Shown in pieces: positions 48,181-60,134 of a stretch of 64,000 nucleotides of DNA. The translations under genes and the position numbers were made by a program. Position 1 is the stretch's first letter. Every line of letters starts with the position of its first letter. Source of the DNA: Augochlora pura (lineage: Eukaryota > Arthropoda > Insecta > Hymenoptera > Halictidae). The stretch spans positions 5,840,779-5,904,778 of the forward strand of contig NC_135781.1 of NCBI RefSeq assembly GCF_028453695.1, in the 5' to 3' direction. The notes beneath the pieces are model-generated. The model was not told where the DNA came from. It did not search any database and was given only the letters and a program-made list of their open reading frames with translations.

Positions 48181-51100
48181 TTAAACCGGAATAAAATGTC
48201 TAACATATTCATACATACCAGGCAAGCACAATTGTAACTGATCGCTACTAGGATTGGTACTGTCTCCCATACCACTATCTTTGCTGTGCTGCGAGCTCGT
48301 CTCTAGGTATAAATGTGTCTGTGTGTCTGGTGCTGCAGCGGCAACTACTTGGGCTGTGGACGGTTGCGCGTTTCCACCTTGCGCAACAGTGTTCAGACGT
48401 CGTCTAGTTTGATAGATTATAACTACCCATACAACGGACGTGAAAACAGCGCAACATACTACGGTAATTATTATTAATCCCAGCATGTCGTCTTCGTTCA
48501 CCGCGGCAGGACTAGAAGTAGGAGCTGAAAAGACAAATGGAATATACCAATAAAGGTAAATTTTATCGTGGTTTCGTTTTAATCGTTCCGACTTACCAGG
48601 TTTTACCGTCAAATGAGACGCGCCGACGACGCTACCTAAAGAATTGCTCATTTCGCATTCATAATTCCCAGCATCGCTAGCCATGGTGTTGACAATGATC
48701 AGCAATTGATCTTCGGCCGTGAAGAAATGACGTTCGGTAGCCTGCAAAGGGTTTCCGTTCTTGCGCCAAGATAACTTTGGTCTAGGCATGCCACTCGCCA
48801 TACACTCCAACACGATCGAGCCGCCGACCATTATCTCCTTATTCTCCATCGGCTTCACAAATGACGGGGTTTCTGTATAACAAACAATAAACGGACATCA
48901 GTAATACTACCAAATTGTAAACGTAGCGATACGTAAGCAATTAACATTTCGAGAACAAACAGGCATTTACCTAATATAGTGAGCGTGGCATTCGCGACGA
49001 TAACGCCGGCGAGATTTTGTGCAGTGCAAGAATAAACACCGCTGTCGGCAGTTTTCACGTCAACGATGAATAGCACATCATCGGTTGGCATCATGTGCAT
49101 CCTTCTCTCTCTTGCAGCTGGAAAATCATTTCCTCCGTCCTTCTGCCAAGCTATTTGCGGCGTCGGTTGCCCTTTCGCGGAACACGCTAGTCGAGCAGTG
49201 CTTCCGGCGGTTACGCGAATGTCGTGTGGAATTTTTGAGAAGGATGGGTAAGCTATAAAAAGTGAGTTATGAGTTAACACGAATTTCTCAAGACTATAGC
49301 AATCTTATCTACAGACATATGACTCACTTAAAATGCTTAGTTTTGCTTTCGCAGAGTATGTTATCCCGTAAGTATTTGTAACCATGCACTGATATTTTCC
49401 AGCGTTTGCGTGTGAAACGTTAGTCAAGTGCAAAATGGAAGACGCCTCCGTGACACCGCTGTTTTCCATGGAGTCTGTGTCCATTTTCAAATTTTCACTG
49501 TTCATATTCACGTTGTCATGTTTCCAAGTGAATTGCAGAGATGCGTTCGCCGTGCTAGTCGCGCGACAAACCAAGGAAACATTGCCCCCTTTAATGCCCA
49601 TCTGACTCTTCGGTTCCTCGATTATTCTCGGTTTAGTATACTCATCTGTTCCGATAGGAATGATCATGTAATTAATAACTTGCAATCGCAAAACCATCTA
49701 AGACTAACTACTGCTACCAAACTAAAATTCTGCTTTAACTACCAACTTCGTTTAGATACAAGCATACTAACCACAGGTAAAATTCTTGTGATGAAGTTGC
49801 GTTAATGCCATATCCTGCAACCAATCAGGATATCCACAGAACACTTCTGTTTCGGTATACCTATGATCTTGTAACCACATGCTTAACCACTGTAAACCGC
49901 AATCACAGACCAGGGCTCCTGTATACAATAAGAGGTAAGAGCGATTGTCTTTGAATTTTCTTTTTTCGATTACGAAACTGACTACGATACATACTCGAGT
50001 TCATCCTGAGTTTGCTTAAACTGGTCATCGTCGCAAAAGCATTTTCCTGAATGCTTGTTACATCATTCCCAGTTAAATCTAATTCGGTTACCCTGCTCAA
50101 GCCAGTAAACGCTTTCTTATTAATCGACTTTATTCCGTTATGGGCTAATCCTAGTTTCCACAATTGACCCAATGAACCAAAAGCACTGTTGGTATCTTCT
50201 ACCATGTAGGATATTTTGTTGAAGTTGAGTTCCCTTTAACAGATATAATTATTATTATAAACTGGCATATTTGTGCAGCTATAAACTATCTCTGAAGATG
50301 CTTACAGTATTTGTAAGTTTGGTGTTGCAGTGAAGGTGCCATCTGAGATTCCTGTAATTTGATTGTGGTCCATTTTGAGCTTCTCCAGCTTTTCTAGAAA
50401 CTCGAAGGTGCCCTGTTCAATGGAAGCTATTTCATTGTGTGATAAATCCCTGCAAATAGGTTTAAAATTGTATCTTCTACTGATCTTGTTACAATTAATA
50501 GAAGAGAATAAATTGTTACTAACAATTCTACGATTTCCTTGCTCATTTCCCAAGCTTGTGATTCGATCGTTTTTATTCGATTGTGTGAGAGTGTTAACTT
50601 TTGCAGACTTTCTAACCCAAACATGCTACCTTTCCTGAGAGTAATTAGCAAATTGAAATCAAGTTGCAGAATCGTTAAAGTTTTCAGTGGCCAGAATGCA
50701 CCAGGTTGCAGAGTCTCAATTTTGTTTCTCTTCAAACGTAATTCTTTCAAATTATATAAATTTTTAAAACTGAGTCCTTGAATAGTTTGTAGTTCGTTTC
50801 GATTTAGTTCTCTGTAAGAAACATGATATGTTTTATCTGTACATTCATGAACACGTATGGGCTTTTCGTTTAATCAAGATAATACAAGTTATATCTTACA
50901 GTATACGCAATGCTTTTAAATTTGTAAACAGATCTTTTAATTGTGTCAAGTGATTTTTATTCAAACGTAGTTCTTCCAAAGAAGTCAAGTTATCCAGGCT
51001 TCCGTTTTCTATCACTTTCATTTGATTCATATTTAAATTTCTATAAAGAAAAATTAAGTTAAAAAGTATATGTGCTGAACCTATAGAATACATAGAAAAG

Positions 51101-52917
51101 AGATAATTATGAAATGTACATACAAATGCGTAAGAGAGTTTGGAGTAAGAAAAGATCCATGCTTAATGATACTAATATTATTCGCACTAATGTCCAAACT
51201 CTGAAGATGAGGTAAACTCAGTAGTGCTGTCCCATTTATATCACTAATCGAGTTATGAGCTCTGAAAACAAGTTGTTTTTTGTTACAGAAGAAGTTAATC
51301 ATAATAAAATTGTATCAATAAACGGAGTGATTTCCTTACAAGGCAAGATGTGTCAATGTTTTCATAAAATATAAATCTGGCACTCTTGTTAATTGATTTT
51401 TATTTATTTTGAGTCCCTGTAGTTGCGTATTCTCAGACAATACGATTGTAAAATTATTCCCAAATTTATTTCCACTAAGGTCTCTGTAAAAACAATTATC
51501 GAATAATTTATCATTTAAAAAGACTAGAATTTAACATTTAAAAACACTAGAATTTAACCATTAATACATACAATTCTTTGAGCCTAGATAATTGCAATAA
51601 TGCATCAGCTTCCAAATTTGCAATGTTATTCTCCTTCAGTTCTCTGAAAATGTAAAAAATATTATATATTGTCAAACCTTAATAAGCAGTTTGAATTTTT
51701 TTTTTACTTTTCTATTAAAGTTATTGTACTGTCATTACCCTGTAATGTATTTTTTATTATCTATTTTTTTAATTTATGTTACTAATTTTTATTTATTATA
51801 ATTATTAATAATTTATATATTAGCGATTTATGTTCCCAACTAATGTAAAAAAATATTCTGTGATGTTTTATGTATTTTACTAGGTAAAATTACTATCATC
51901 TGTCATATATAAGTTGGTAAGAAACACTAAAGGTAATGTTCTCCTCATCTAGATCTTGTTCTCCTTGACTCTAAGCTTTATAAAGCAACAATAGTCTGTC
52001 CCTGTGCATATTCCCTTATATGGTCAAGAACTCCTGCTAATGTATATGTAAGTACAAGACTACCATTATCCTTTAACCATGTAAGGAATGAAAGTAAAGC
52101 TTCCTACACGTACCTATGGTCAAATGTTCTAGAGTTACACAGTAAATGCAAGAGAAATAAAGAATGTAAAGTACACAAATAAACGAGTTCGCAAATCAAC
52201 CATAAATTTGTATTGGTATACATATGTTTATACAAGATGCTACCTCTAAAATATATTCATGCGACACGAAATTCTTAAAAAAACCATTGTTAACAACATT
52301 GTCAAAAATTTATCAGTTCCCCAATAAATGACCAAAAAAAACAAAACAAAACGTAAAGAATGACGCTCGTTTCGTGCTCGACAGAACGAATTATGTTATC
52401 TTGTGTATATTAACATAATGTTTCTGTTACAAATTCCCGTATACTATCTTATCTACGTTAGATCATGTTACAGTGAATATGCGTAGCATTCAACTTTAAA
52501 CTTCAACGGTTTTTCGCACGTACGTGATCAACAAAAAAGTATACAAACGATCGTAAAATCTTTATGGAATTTTAACTAGCCACGTAAACCTATTTCGATA
52601 AGTTTGATTGCCCGTGAAGGACATCGTAACACCCTTCGCGGTTCTTGATGAAATAATGAGCGACTATTTACTCACAAGATCTCTGTCCATGGTGGTAGAC
52701 CGCTGGGTGCTCCGATCAATTGTAAGTTACCACAGTCGACCACATTTCCCAAACAGCCACACTCCACAGGACACTGATTATCCTTGCCACTGTACGGGAT
52801 CGGGTCGGCACATGCAGGATTGAACGGGATCACACATAATATCGACAGCAAAACGGTGGTCCATTCGCGCATCCACACGAGTCGACGTATGAGGAAAGCT
52901 TGTTCTGAGCGCGACAT
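48181..52917 (-). CDS. lbk: LRIG-family receptor (lambik-like), complete
   Basis: Single-pass membrane protein. LRIG proteins modulate EGFR-type kinases and, in worm SMA-10, BMP receptors. Coding exons, 5' to 3': 52676-52917, 51572-51643, 51340-51483, 51124-51261, 50900-51040, 50524-50811, 50306-50449, 49995-50233, 49772-49918, 49328-49645, 48971-49252, 48597-48872, 48181-48524. All phases agree; 924 aa. Order: signal peptide (VLLSILCVIPF) and cysteine-rich LRR N-cap (CPVECGCLGNVVDC); about 15-16 LRRs (81-470), mostly in exons that are multiples of one repeat; LRR C-cap (VCDCGLQWL); three Ig domains (about 519-810) with paired Cys and a central Trp each; TM about 824-848; 76-residue tail. One acceptor uses AAAG. 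The start is chosen by the signal peptide; M16 is a possible internal alternative. A donor-like CCTG|GTATGT near the stop could give another tail. Confidence 0.9.
51644..52675 (-). other. lbk intron 1
   Basis: AT-rich intron of about 1 kb separating the signal/LRR-cap exon from the first LRR exon; no other feature seen. Confidence 0.7.
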
Positions 52918-53735
52918 CGTACGCGCCCTCGTAACGTTCCGTTTTTAATACTTATTTCGTGATCAGAGGCCGTGTATCGGCGACGATTTTCGCCATAGCG
53001 GTACCGTAGGATGAGCACAGCTTTCCTCGCGAAACCATCACCGTTCGAACAAAACTGCCCACGCTTCTTATCGATTCAAAACAAACTCTCTCGACTCTCA
53101 AAAACGCTCCGGCCCACACACCATGATGACGCCTACAGACCGATTCGACACTGTCGGACTAATGATTGCGCGAGACACGAGCGCGAGACCATTCTTTCTC
53201 TCCTTATGCCTATTCATACGCAACATTCCAACCGTCGTGTCACTAGACACTAGCACTAGCTAGTGACATTTCTTACGTCATTACGTATCTTAGAGCATGT
53301 GTACATGCTATGGAAATTTACGATTACAATGCGTTCAAATGCTTCGTAACCCGTACACGTGGTCCTATTCAATTGAAATACCATTCCCACGTCATAAAAT
53401 CAATGAATACACTAAACCGCAAAATTCAATCAACTATGCGCCATCTTTGTATTCTTACAGCTTGCAGCCCATGTGTGTACATATGTACAAACACACATAT
53501 ACAAACTTTGATTTGCCATGGACCTGGAACTCATACGACACATTGTACACTGTATGTTTACAGTTGACACTCTGTTAAATAGTATGTAATGTATGTAGCT
53601 CATTAGCTGACTGTTCTATTTAAGAACGATTGTCTCTCAATGCAAGAGCTTTTTCTTCTCCCAATCAAAGCTTTTGCCATCCTGATCGCTTTACGACTTT
53701 CTTTCAGGAAAGTAAAGATGAGAGAATTACGGATC
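52918..53735. other. lbk upstream region
   Basis: Presumed lbk promoter side. A CRE-like TTACGTCA lies near 53274-53281. A short hairpin (GCAAGAGCTTT paired with AAAGCTTTTGC) occurs around 53644-53683. No coding sequence was recognised. Confidence 0.45.
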
Positions 53736-53808
53736 ACAAATGGGATTGGATGATGTTAATAGATTTTCATTGGCAATACATTGGCATCGTCCAATCTCAT
53801 TTATGAGG
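53736..53808 (+). ncRNA. Candidate microRNA precursor hairpin
   Basis: Arms 53740-53761 and 53783-53804 (22 bases each) pair at every position on the + transcript: 18 Watson-Crick pairs and four G:U wobbles. Past one mismatch the stem gains three more pairs outside (to 53736/53808). Inside it continues with small internal bulges to a three-base loop. On the opposite strand the four wobbles would be A-C mismatches, so the structure is directional. Size and shape fit an animal pre-miRNA. I do not recognise a known miRNA seed; a foldback transposon remnant is the alternative. Confidence 0.45.
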
Positions 53809-53856
53809 TCTCTTCTCCACCACTTAGAGCAGATTCCGAACAGAATCTCTAACATC

Positions 53857-53878
53857 ATTGGTGACTATAGTCACCAAT
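53857..53878. repeat. Perfect 22-bp palindrome
   Basis: ATTG, GTGACTATAGTCAC, CAAT: fully self-complementary with no spacer. It lies 49 bases after the hairpin candidate and is preceded by another small inverted repeat (AGATTC/GAATCT, 53831-53848). It may be a dimeric transcription factor site or a mobile-element relic. Confidence 0.7.
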
Positions 53879-54159
53879 AGACGCAGAGATCTTGAGTAGA
53901 AAGTCCATGAACGGTCAGGACACTGAGAGTTCTGCTTCTAATTCAAGAACATTTATACAGCAATGGGTCCTACTTGTGCACACTTTGCGTGCTCTCTATG
54001 TTGGCTCGCACATCCCCACCATTTTACTGCGCAACCAGCTTCGCGCAAGTACCTTCGAAAAAGAGCGAGATACGAAGTAGAGAAACAGTTTCAATGTGTG
54101 GTTGTGTACATGAATCAGAAACCTAACTTGTCTCTTACTTCGCCGTGCATGCGGCCTCA
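53879..54159. other. Spacer without recognised features
   Basis: No gene or repeat seen between the palindrome and the TC microsatellite. Confidence 0.5.
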
Positions 54160-54191
<32 letters not shown>

Positions 54192-54192
54192 G
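54160..54192 (+). repeat. (TC)n microsatellite
   Basis: TC dinucleotides with one TTT interruption, 28 bases before the 11-bp tandem repeat. Confidence 0.8.
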
Positions 54193-54220
54193 CGTAATCG
54201 TTCGGTTAGCGCCAATTGAA

Positions 54221-54385
54221 ACTACTCTAAAACTACCCTAAAACTAGCCTAGAAGTATCCCACAACTACCGTAAAGCTATCCTAAAACTGTCCTAAAACG
54301 TACCTTAAAGTATCCTAAAACAATCCTATAGTTATCCTAAATATGCTTTAAATGTATCGTATATCTATTCTAAATCTGCACTGAA
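54221..54385 (+). repeat. 11-bp tandem repeat, 15 units
   Basis: Fifteen consecutive 11-mers without any insertion or deletion, consensus near ACTATCCTAAA. Units include ACTACCCTAAA, GCTATCCTAAA, ACTGTCCTAAA and GTTATCCTAAA. The TCCTAAA half is better kept than the first four bases. Its reverse complement contains TTAGG, the arthropod telomere unit, but the period is 11, not 5. Confidence 0.8.
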
Positions 54386-55071
54386 ACCGCTGAATGTGCC
54401 CTAAATACTAATATATTGTTCGCAAGTTCGCTGTCATATGTGTACGAGAATCTAATGAAGCGAAAGTCAAATATCGCACCGGGTGTTTTAGGTGACGTAT
54501 GGATGCGCGAAAAGAGTGAGACCGGAAGCATGATAAAATAAGATAAGTTACATTGATTGTCGGTGTGTCTCACTTCGCACGTGGTTGTGCTGATATCATG
54601 CTGTCCTGTTCTCTCCCTACTTTCTCTCTTTGTTGATGACTATGAGGGCAGCACTGTCCAGCTGTGAATTATCAGCCAATCAATGTGCAGCAATTCGCTG
54701 CATTCTCTCAATTCAAGAGCCTCGTTGCTCCCGGATATGATTGTTGAATTCGTAGATTGCTGTTTGCTGAGAACTGTAGAGACCGTAATGAAACCACAGG
54801 CAATGTCGGTATTTCAGAACGTGTGTCACGAATCCTTATCTCATACGGTGCCTGACATGGCGTCACTACTCTGATGTCTCTACCTCGTCTGTATTTCTAC
54901 GTCCTACCTTATTCGGTACCTGTTTATTATTTACTGTTAAAATGTTTACTAAAATTACGGGCCCTCTTGTTTTAGCTCTGTAAAGTCTGCGATAATTGGT
55001 AAAACATTACTAGTCATTTGTGTACGTATAATAATAATAGTAGATGCAGAGCTGGTTAGCTCAACATCCTC
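54386..55071. other. Spacer without recognised features
   Basis: No supported gene. Short frames at 54370-54573 (-) and 54683-54874 (+) lack domains. Confidence 0.5.
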
Positions 55072-55096
55072 GTTGCCTTGGTAACGGACGGTTCAG
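55072..55096 (+). promoter_or_regulatory. Perfect RFX X-box with adjacent splice donor
   Basis: GTTGCCTTGGTAAC at 55072-55085 is a full two-half-site X-box (GTTGCC, two bases, GGTAAC), the binding site of RFX factors. Eleven bases later GGTTCAG|GTAAAT is a plausible 5' splice donor (after 55096), which would fit a noncoding first exon of Ras spliced to an acceptor ending at 56348. The motif is certain; the use is inferred. Confidence 0.4.
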
Positions 55097-55595
55097 GTAA
55101 ATACGGCCCGTAGTCTGTGGGTAACAGTGGCAGAACAGGCAAATCATATTTACACATTCGCGAATAAAGTTGCACAATGTGTGACCAGAGGTCGTGCGAG
55201 TGAAATTTCAGATTTCAAACTATCCTTTGATTAGGTCAAACATGATTTTATTTATATTAAATATGCATGTACATGCATATGTTGTAACTTATAACTGAAT
55301 TGATCATTTGTGTACATTGTAAAGTATACAGGTTGCTGTCTTTCAAGGCTCCATTTTATAATATTCAACCGTTTGATCAATGAATTTGATGAAACGTTTG
55401 GAATTTGTATCGAAAATGATATAACGAATAATTTATTAACGACCGATGGAATTTGTCTGTTTTATTAAGCGATGTGACAATTTTCTCACAAATCTGAGCA
55501 TCCACTCCCTCGAGATGTGTCATCGAGTCTTCGTAGATTGGCACCACTGATGCTTCTTTCCAGATGGTTTCTCTCCAGTGTCTGATTTGTAATAG
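55097..55595. other. Spacer without recognised features
   Basis: AT-rich; possible Ras 5' intron. Nothing coding seen. Confidence 0.45.
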
Positions 55596-55916
55596 TTAGA
55601 GTTGAAAAAGTGTGTTTTTAAGCCGGTGCATGTTCCTGAAATGTGTCTTTGAACTTTGGTAAGGCCATGCATGAAGACGAGAAAGATCTCCTGCTCGAAC
55701 GACGTTTATTTTCACGTCGATAGCGTTGCTCGTTTGTTCGATGTACTCTTGAAAATACACCTCTCGCTTAACGTCGGTATTTCGAAGAATTCGAAGTAAG
55801 AAAGGTTCATCAAATGTTCTATATTCTAGTCGAAATGCATTGTAAAAGATGCGTACTCTGGGTTGTTTTACAAATGTCTTTAATCGATGATTGCATCTCT
55901 CCACATGCTTCTGCTA
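55596..55916 (-). other. Unrecognised open frame, possible exon or relic
   Basis: A 100-plus-codon minus-strand frame ends in TAA at 55596-55598. It follows an acceptor-like TTAGCAG and then reads KHVERCNHRLKTFVKQPRV and on to THFRNMHRLKNTLFQL. The amino acid mix is protein-like (aromatic, charged and aliphatic residues interspersed), unlike most chance frames nearby. There is no good start codon, so it is either a 3' exon or a piece of a mobile element or pseudogene. I recognise no family, and no upstream exon was found. Confidence 0.3.
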
Positions 55917-55919
55917 ATG

Positions 55920-56348
55920 TAATGTTATTGGGTGTGCTTGCTTGCCATGGTCTTTCTGTTTTTAAGCTGTAAAGTCACTGTACTCTCCTACGGAATTTAC
56001 GATATTCATCGGCGAATTAAAAATATAAATGACTTAAGAACCGATCTTATTAAAGTCCGTACGAACTTGGTGCAGATTGTTGCCCACAGAGTACGTATTG
56101 TTCGCAACGATCTAGTTGGAATTAATTTGACAAAACGACTCTGATGAGTGACTCAACAAAGAATTGTCGCTCGTAATTACTGAAAATACATATAATTTTT
56201 CGTGCTTTTTTATATGGCAACAAATGATAGAAACTTCGAAACAATTAATGCTTGTTAACCCCATTCGCTTTATTTATTTAATTGAATATTATATTGTGGT
56301 TAACGCTTGTCGTTCGTTAAGGTTAAAAAATGAACTTTTACTTTGTAG
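55920..56348. other. Region upstream of Ras
   Basis: AT-rich. A short + frame (55932-56144) has a repetitive, charged C-terminal part but no support as a gene. It ends with the pyrimidine-rich acceptor CTTTTACTTTGTAG at 56348, likely the start of the Ras coding exon. Confidence 0.4.
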
Positions 56349-56365
56349 ACAAGACGCAATTGTAG

Positions 56366-57763
<1,398 letters not shown>

Positions 57764-58074
57764 ATCACTGAATACCATAATTCTCATTCGAAACGGTAAC
57801 GCGAAATAAATTGTAAAAAAGCGTTAGATTATGTTCACTTTACGCACATTTTTGCAGCTTATTCTATAGTATATTGTACTAATTTTCAAGCACAATTTTT
57901 TCAATACATTGAAAGAGAGAGAAAGGAAGCGAGAGAAAGAGAGAGAGAACAAAGTATGTAATAGTATTGTATAATATTGCATACATTTTTACTCTTGAAG
58001 TTCAATTTCATAAAATACATTATTTGTTCAACAGTCTGCCATATAACTCTTAATATTCCATTTGCAAAAGAATT
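57764..58074 (+). other. Ras 3' UTR region
   Basis: AT-rich with a GA-rich stretch at 57912-57950; no gene. Confidence 0.5.
57805..57810 (+). terminator. Possible proximal Ras polyadenylation signal
   Basis: AATAAA 42 bases after the Ras stop. The long AT-rich downstream region offers other signals, so longer 3' UTRs are likely. Confidence 0.4.
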
Positions 58075-60134
58075 TTAACCCTTGATTGCGTAGAATAGTC
58101 AGTATGAAAAAATATTTATAGGACTATTCTCCTGTTTTATTGTTAGTTACGTTTAATTAAACATACAGAAAAGTATTATCCCACAAAATGATTGCATAGT
58201 TTAAAAATTGTGGGTGGAAGGTGAATACTTTCATTGCATGCTTTATTAAAATAGTTTATATTTTTAAATATTACGTATCTCTCTCTCTATGTATATGCAT
58301 ATATATATATACATATACATAACATATATAAATGTATACATGTATATGTACATGTATATCTGTATGTATATCTATAATCCATTGATTGAACATATTTTTA
58401 ATCTTTGTTTTCATACCTTACTTTGCATAGCAAAAAAATCCATTTACACAAAAAGAAGAACAAAAGCCATAAAACTCAAGAAAATACAGTATGGATAACT
58501 CATTTTGTGCTGTGATTAAATAATCTTAAGCATGCCATGCTAGTTAGGAGGTACTATTGTGATTAAGTATGCAATTTTGATATAAATACCTATTTATCAG
58601 TTTAAAGGTAGGTAGGTTCGTTCGTGTTTTCATTTTTAGTGCAATTAAAAACATACTTCGTGTTCTTTGTATGCATCAACGAAACAAGCTCTTGCATGTA
58701 ACGAAGATGATACAATATGCAATTAGTTTTTTACATTGATATTTTTATATGTTCGCATAAAAAAAATTTACTAGATACGAATTTATTTTTCCGATTTTAC
58801 GTGTTTAAGTATCATTTTTATTCGTCATTGTTACTCCAATGTAGAGTTGAAAACTCATTTTGTTATGAAGATCTAAACATTGCCAGATACGGTAGTTCAC
58901 AAAACAGGCTAACTTGACCTTTCACAATTTCAGTTTTGGTCATTTTCGAACTTGACCAGAACTTCTTAATGTTACCACAAAGCAACATGAACTTATAATA
59001 GTCTTGTTAGTTTCCAGTATGTGCTGGGATCTTTACACTCTCCTGTTCGTTAAATATCAATAGGGCCAATAATGGTGACATCGTTACACAGATTTTCGTT
59101 GAAATCGTAAGGGATAATTTCATCTGGATTGATGAGGAGATATTTTTCATCCCTGCTAGCTTCAATAGTGCTATCATGTTCGAATGTATTATTTCCTGTG
59201 ATGAACAGAAACTCTCGAATTATAATGGACGCCAAGGGTTGCTCGCAAGTTAAAAGAGACAATGTTCTCGGCTCTGGGTATTACTTCATCGAGTCCTCCG
59301 GTACCGAAGTTCTTATAGTCAAAGGTAGATCTCTCGCGTCATTAATTGTATGGTGACTCTACGAATGCGAGATTAACTCGATAGAAAGCGCAGTTGCAAC
59401 AAGAGTGTGTGACTTTTCAAAACGATGAAAGGCGGTATTGGGATCAGATAGACCAGGAACCAAGTTCTTTTGGTTTACTTCCTGTAACTGATCCATAGTC
59501 CTATACGACCCTTTTTCGATCTGCGGTCGTTGATTCGCTCATTAGACTGAGATTCCTTTCTCCTCGATCGTGCACTAGAAATGTATTTGCATAAAGGGGC
59601 CTGGATCTTTCGTGAGAAGCATATCTCTCTGTAAACCGATAACGTCGATTGATGGTATTGATTGCATGATGAAACGCTTTGTAAGAAATAACATCACAAT
59701 TTATCGCACAAACCAAGAAGTGAAAGTTTACATTGATATTTGAATGCTTAAATACAATTACCGTAGTGTAATGGTCGTACAAAAGTAGTAGCTATTTTAT
59801 AACTACATTTTTGTACTCTATTTTCTGTCGCATTTATGTTCATATTGCGATTTAATTTTGATATACTATGTAACAAGAAACACGATTTGCAGTTCAAAGG
59901 CATTACAAGTATCTTTGATAAACTGAACTTTCATTATAATTGTGTACTTTGACATTTATTCAGACAATAATGTTATTTTATTTAGACGAGACATGACTCT
60001 ATCAGTAAAATGCAAAGAAATCTGTTTTTTATAAAATAAATAGATCCAAAGATGCTTCCTAAGACGTTTGTCGACATTTTGCTGAAATGGTCGTGTCTCG
60101 GATTTCATTAAATTTGAAACAATCAAGGGTTAAA
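58075..60134. mobile_element. TTAA-bounded 2.06-kb segment with inverted ends
   Basis: The left end TTAACCCTTGATTG (58075-58088) and right end CAATCAAGGGTTAA (60121-60134) are perfect 14-base inverted repeats including TTAA at both borders, like piggyBac-type insertions. The interior holds an AT microsatellite and a broken antisense ORF (59050-59541). A chance 14-base inverted pair in a window this size is not negligible, but the TTAACCC ends match the other candidate at 38212-38458. Confidence 0.4.
59050..59541 (-). pseudogene. Broken ORF, two in-frame stops, family unknown
   Basis: One minus-strand frame reads protein-like sequence from about 59541 down to a final TAA at 59050-59052. It passes MDQLQEVNQKNLVPGLSDPN (59495), a TAG after ELISHS, a TAA after EDSMK, and finishes NENLCNDVTIIGPIDI. 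The text between stops keeps a coding look, and upstream parts appear in other frames, suggesting further indels. Selenocysteine-type recoding does not explain TAG and TAA. It is probably a decayed mobile-element or retrocopy gene; I do not recognise the protein. Confidence 0.35.

Noticed and set aside
54221..54385. 11-bp repeat as interstitial telomere
   Set aside because: The period is 11, not the TTAGG unit of 5, and units do not contain tandem TTAGG.
59129..59356. + strand frame opposite the broken ORF
   Set aside because: The minus-strand reading is longer, ends in a natural stop and keeps a protein-like texture across two stops; the + frame looks like its shadow, though I cannot fully exclude it.
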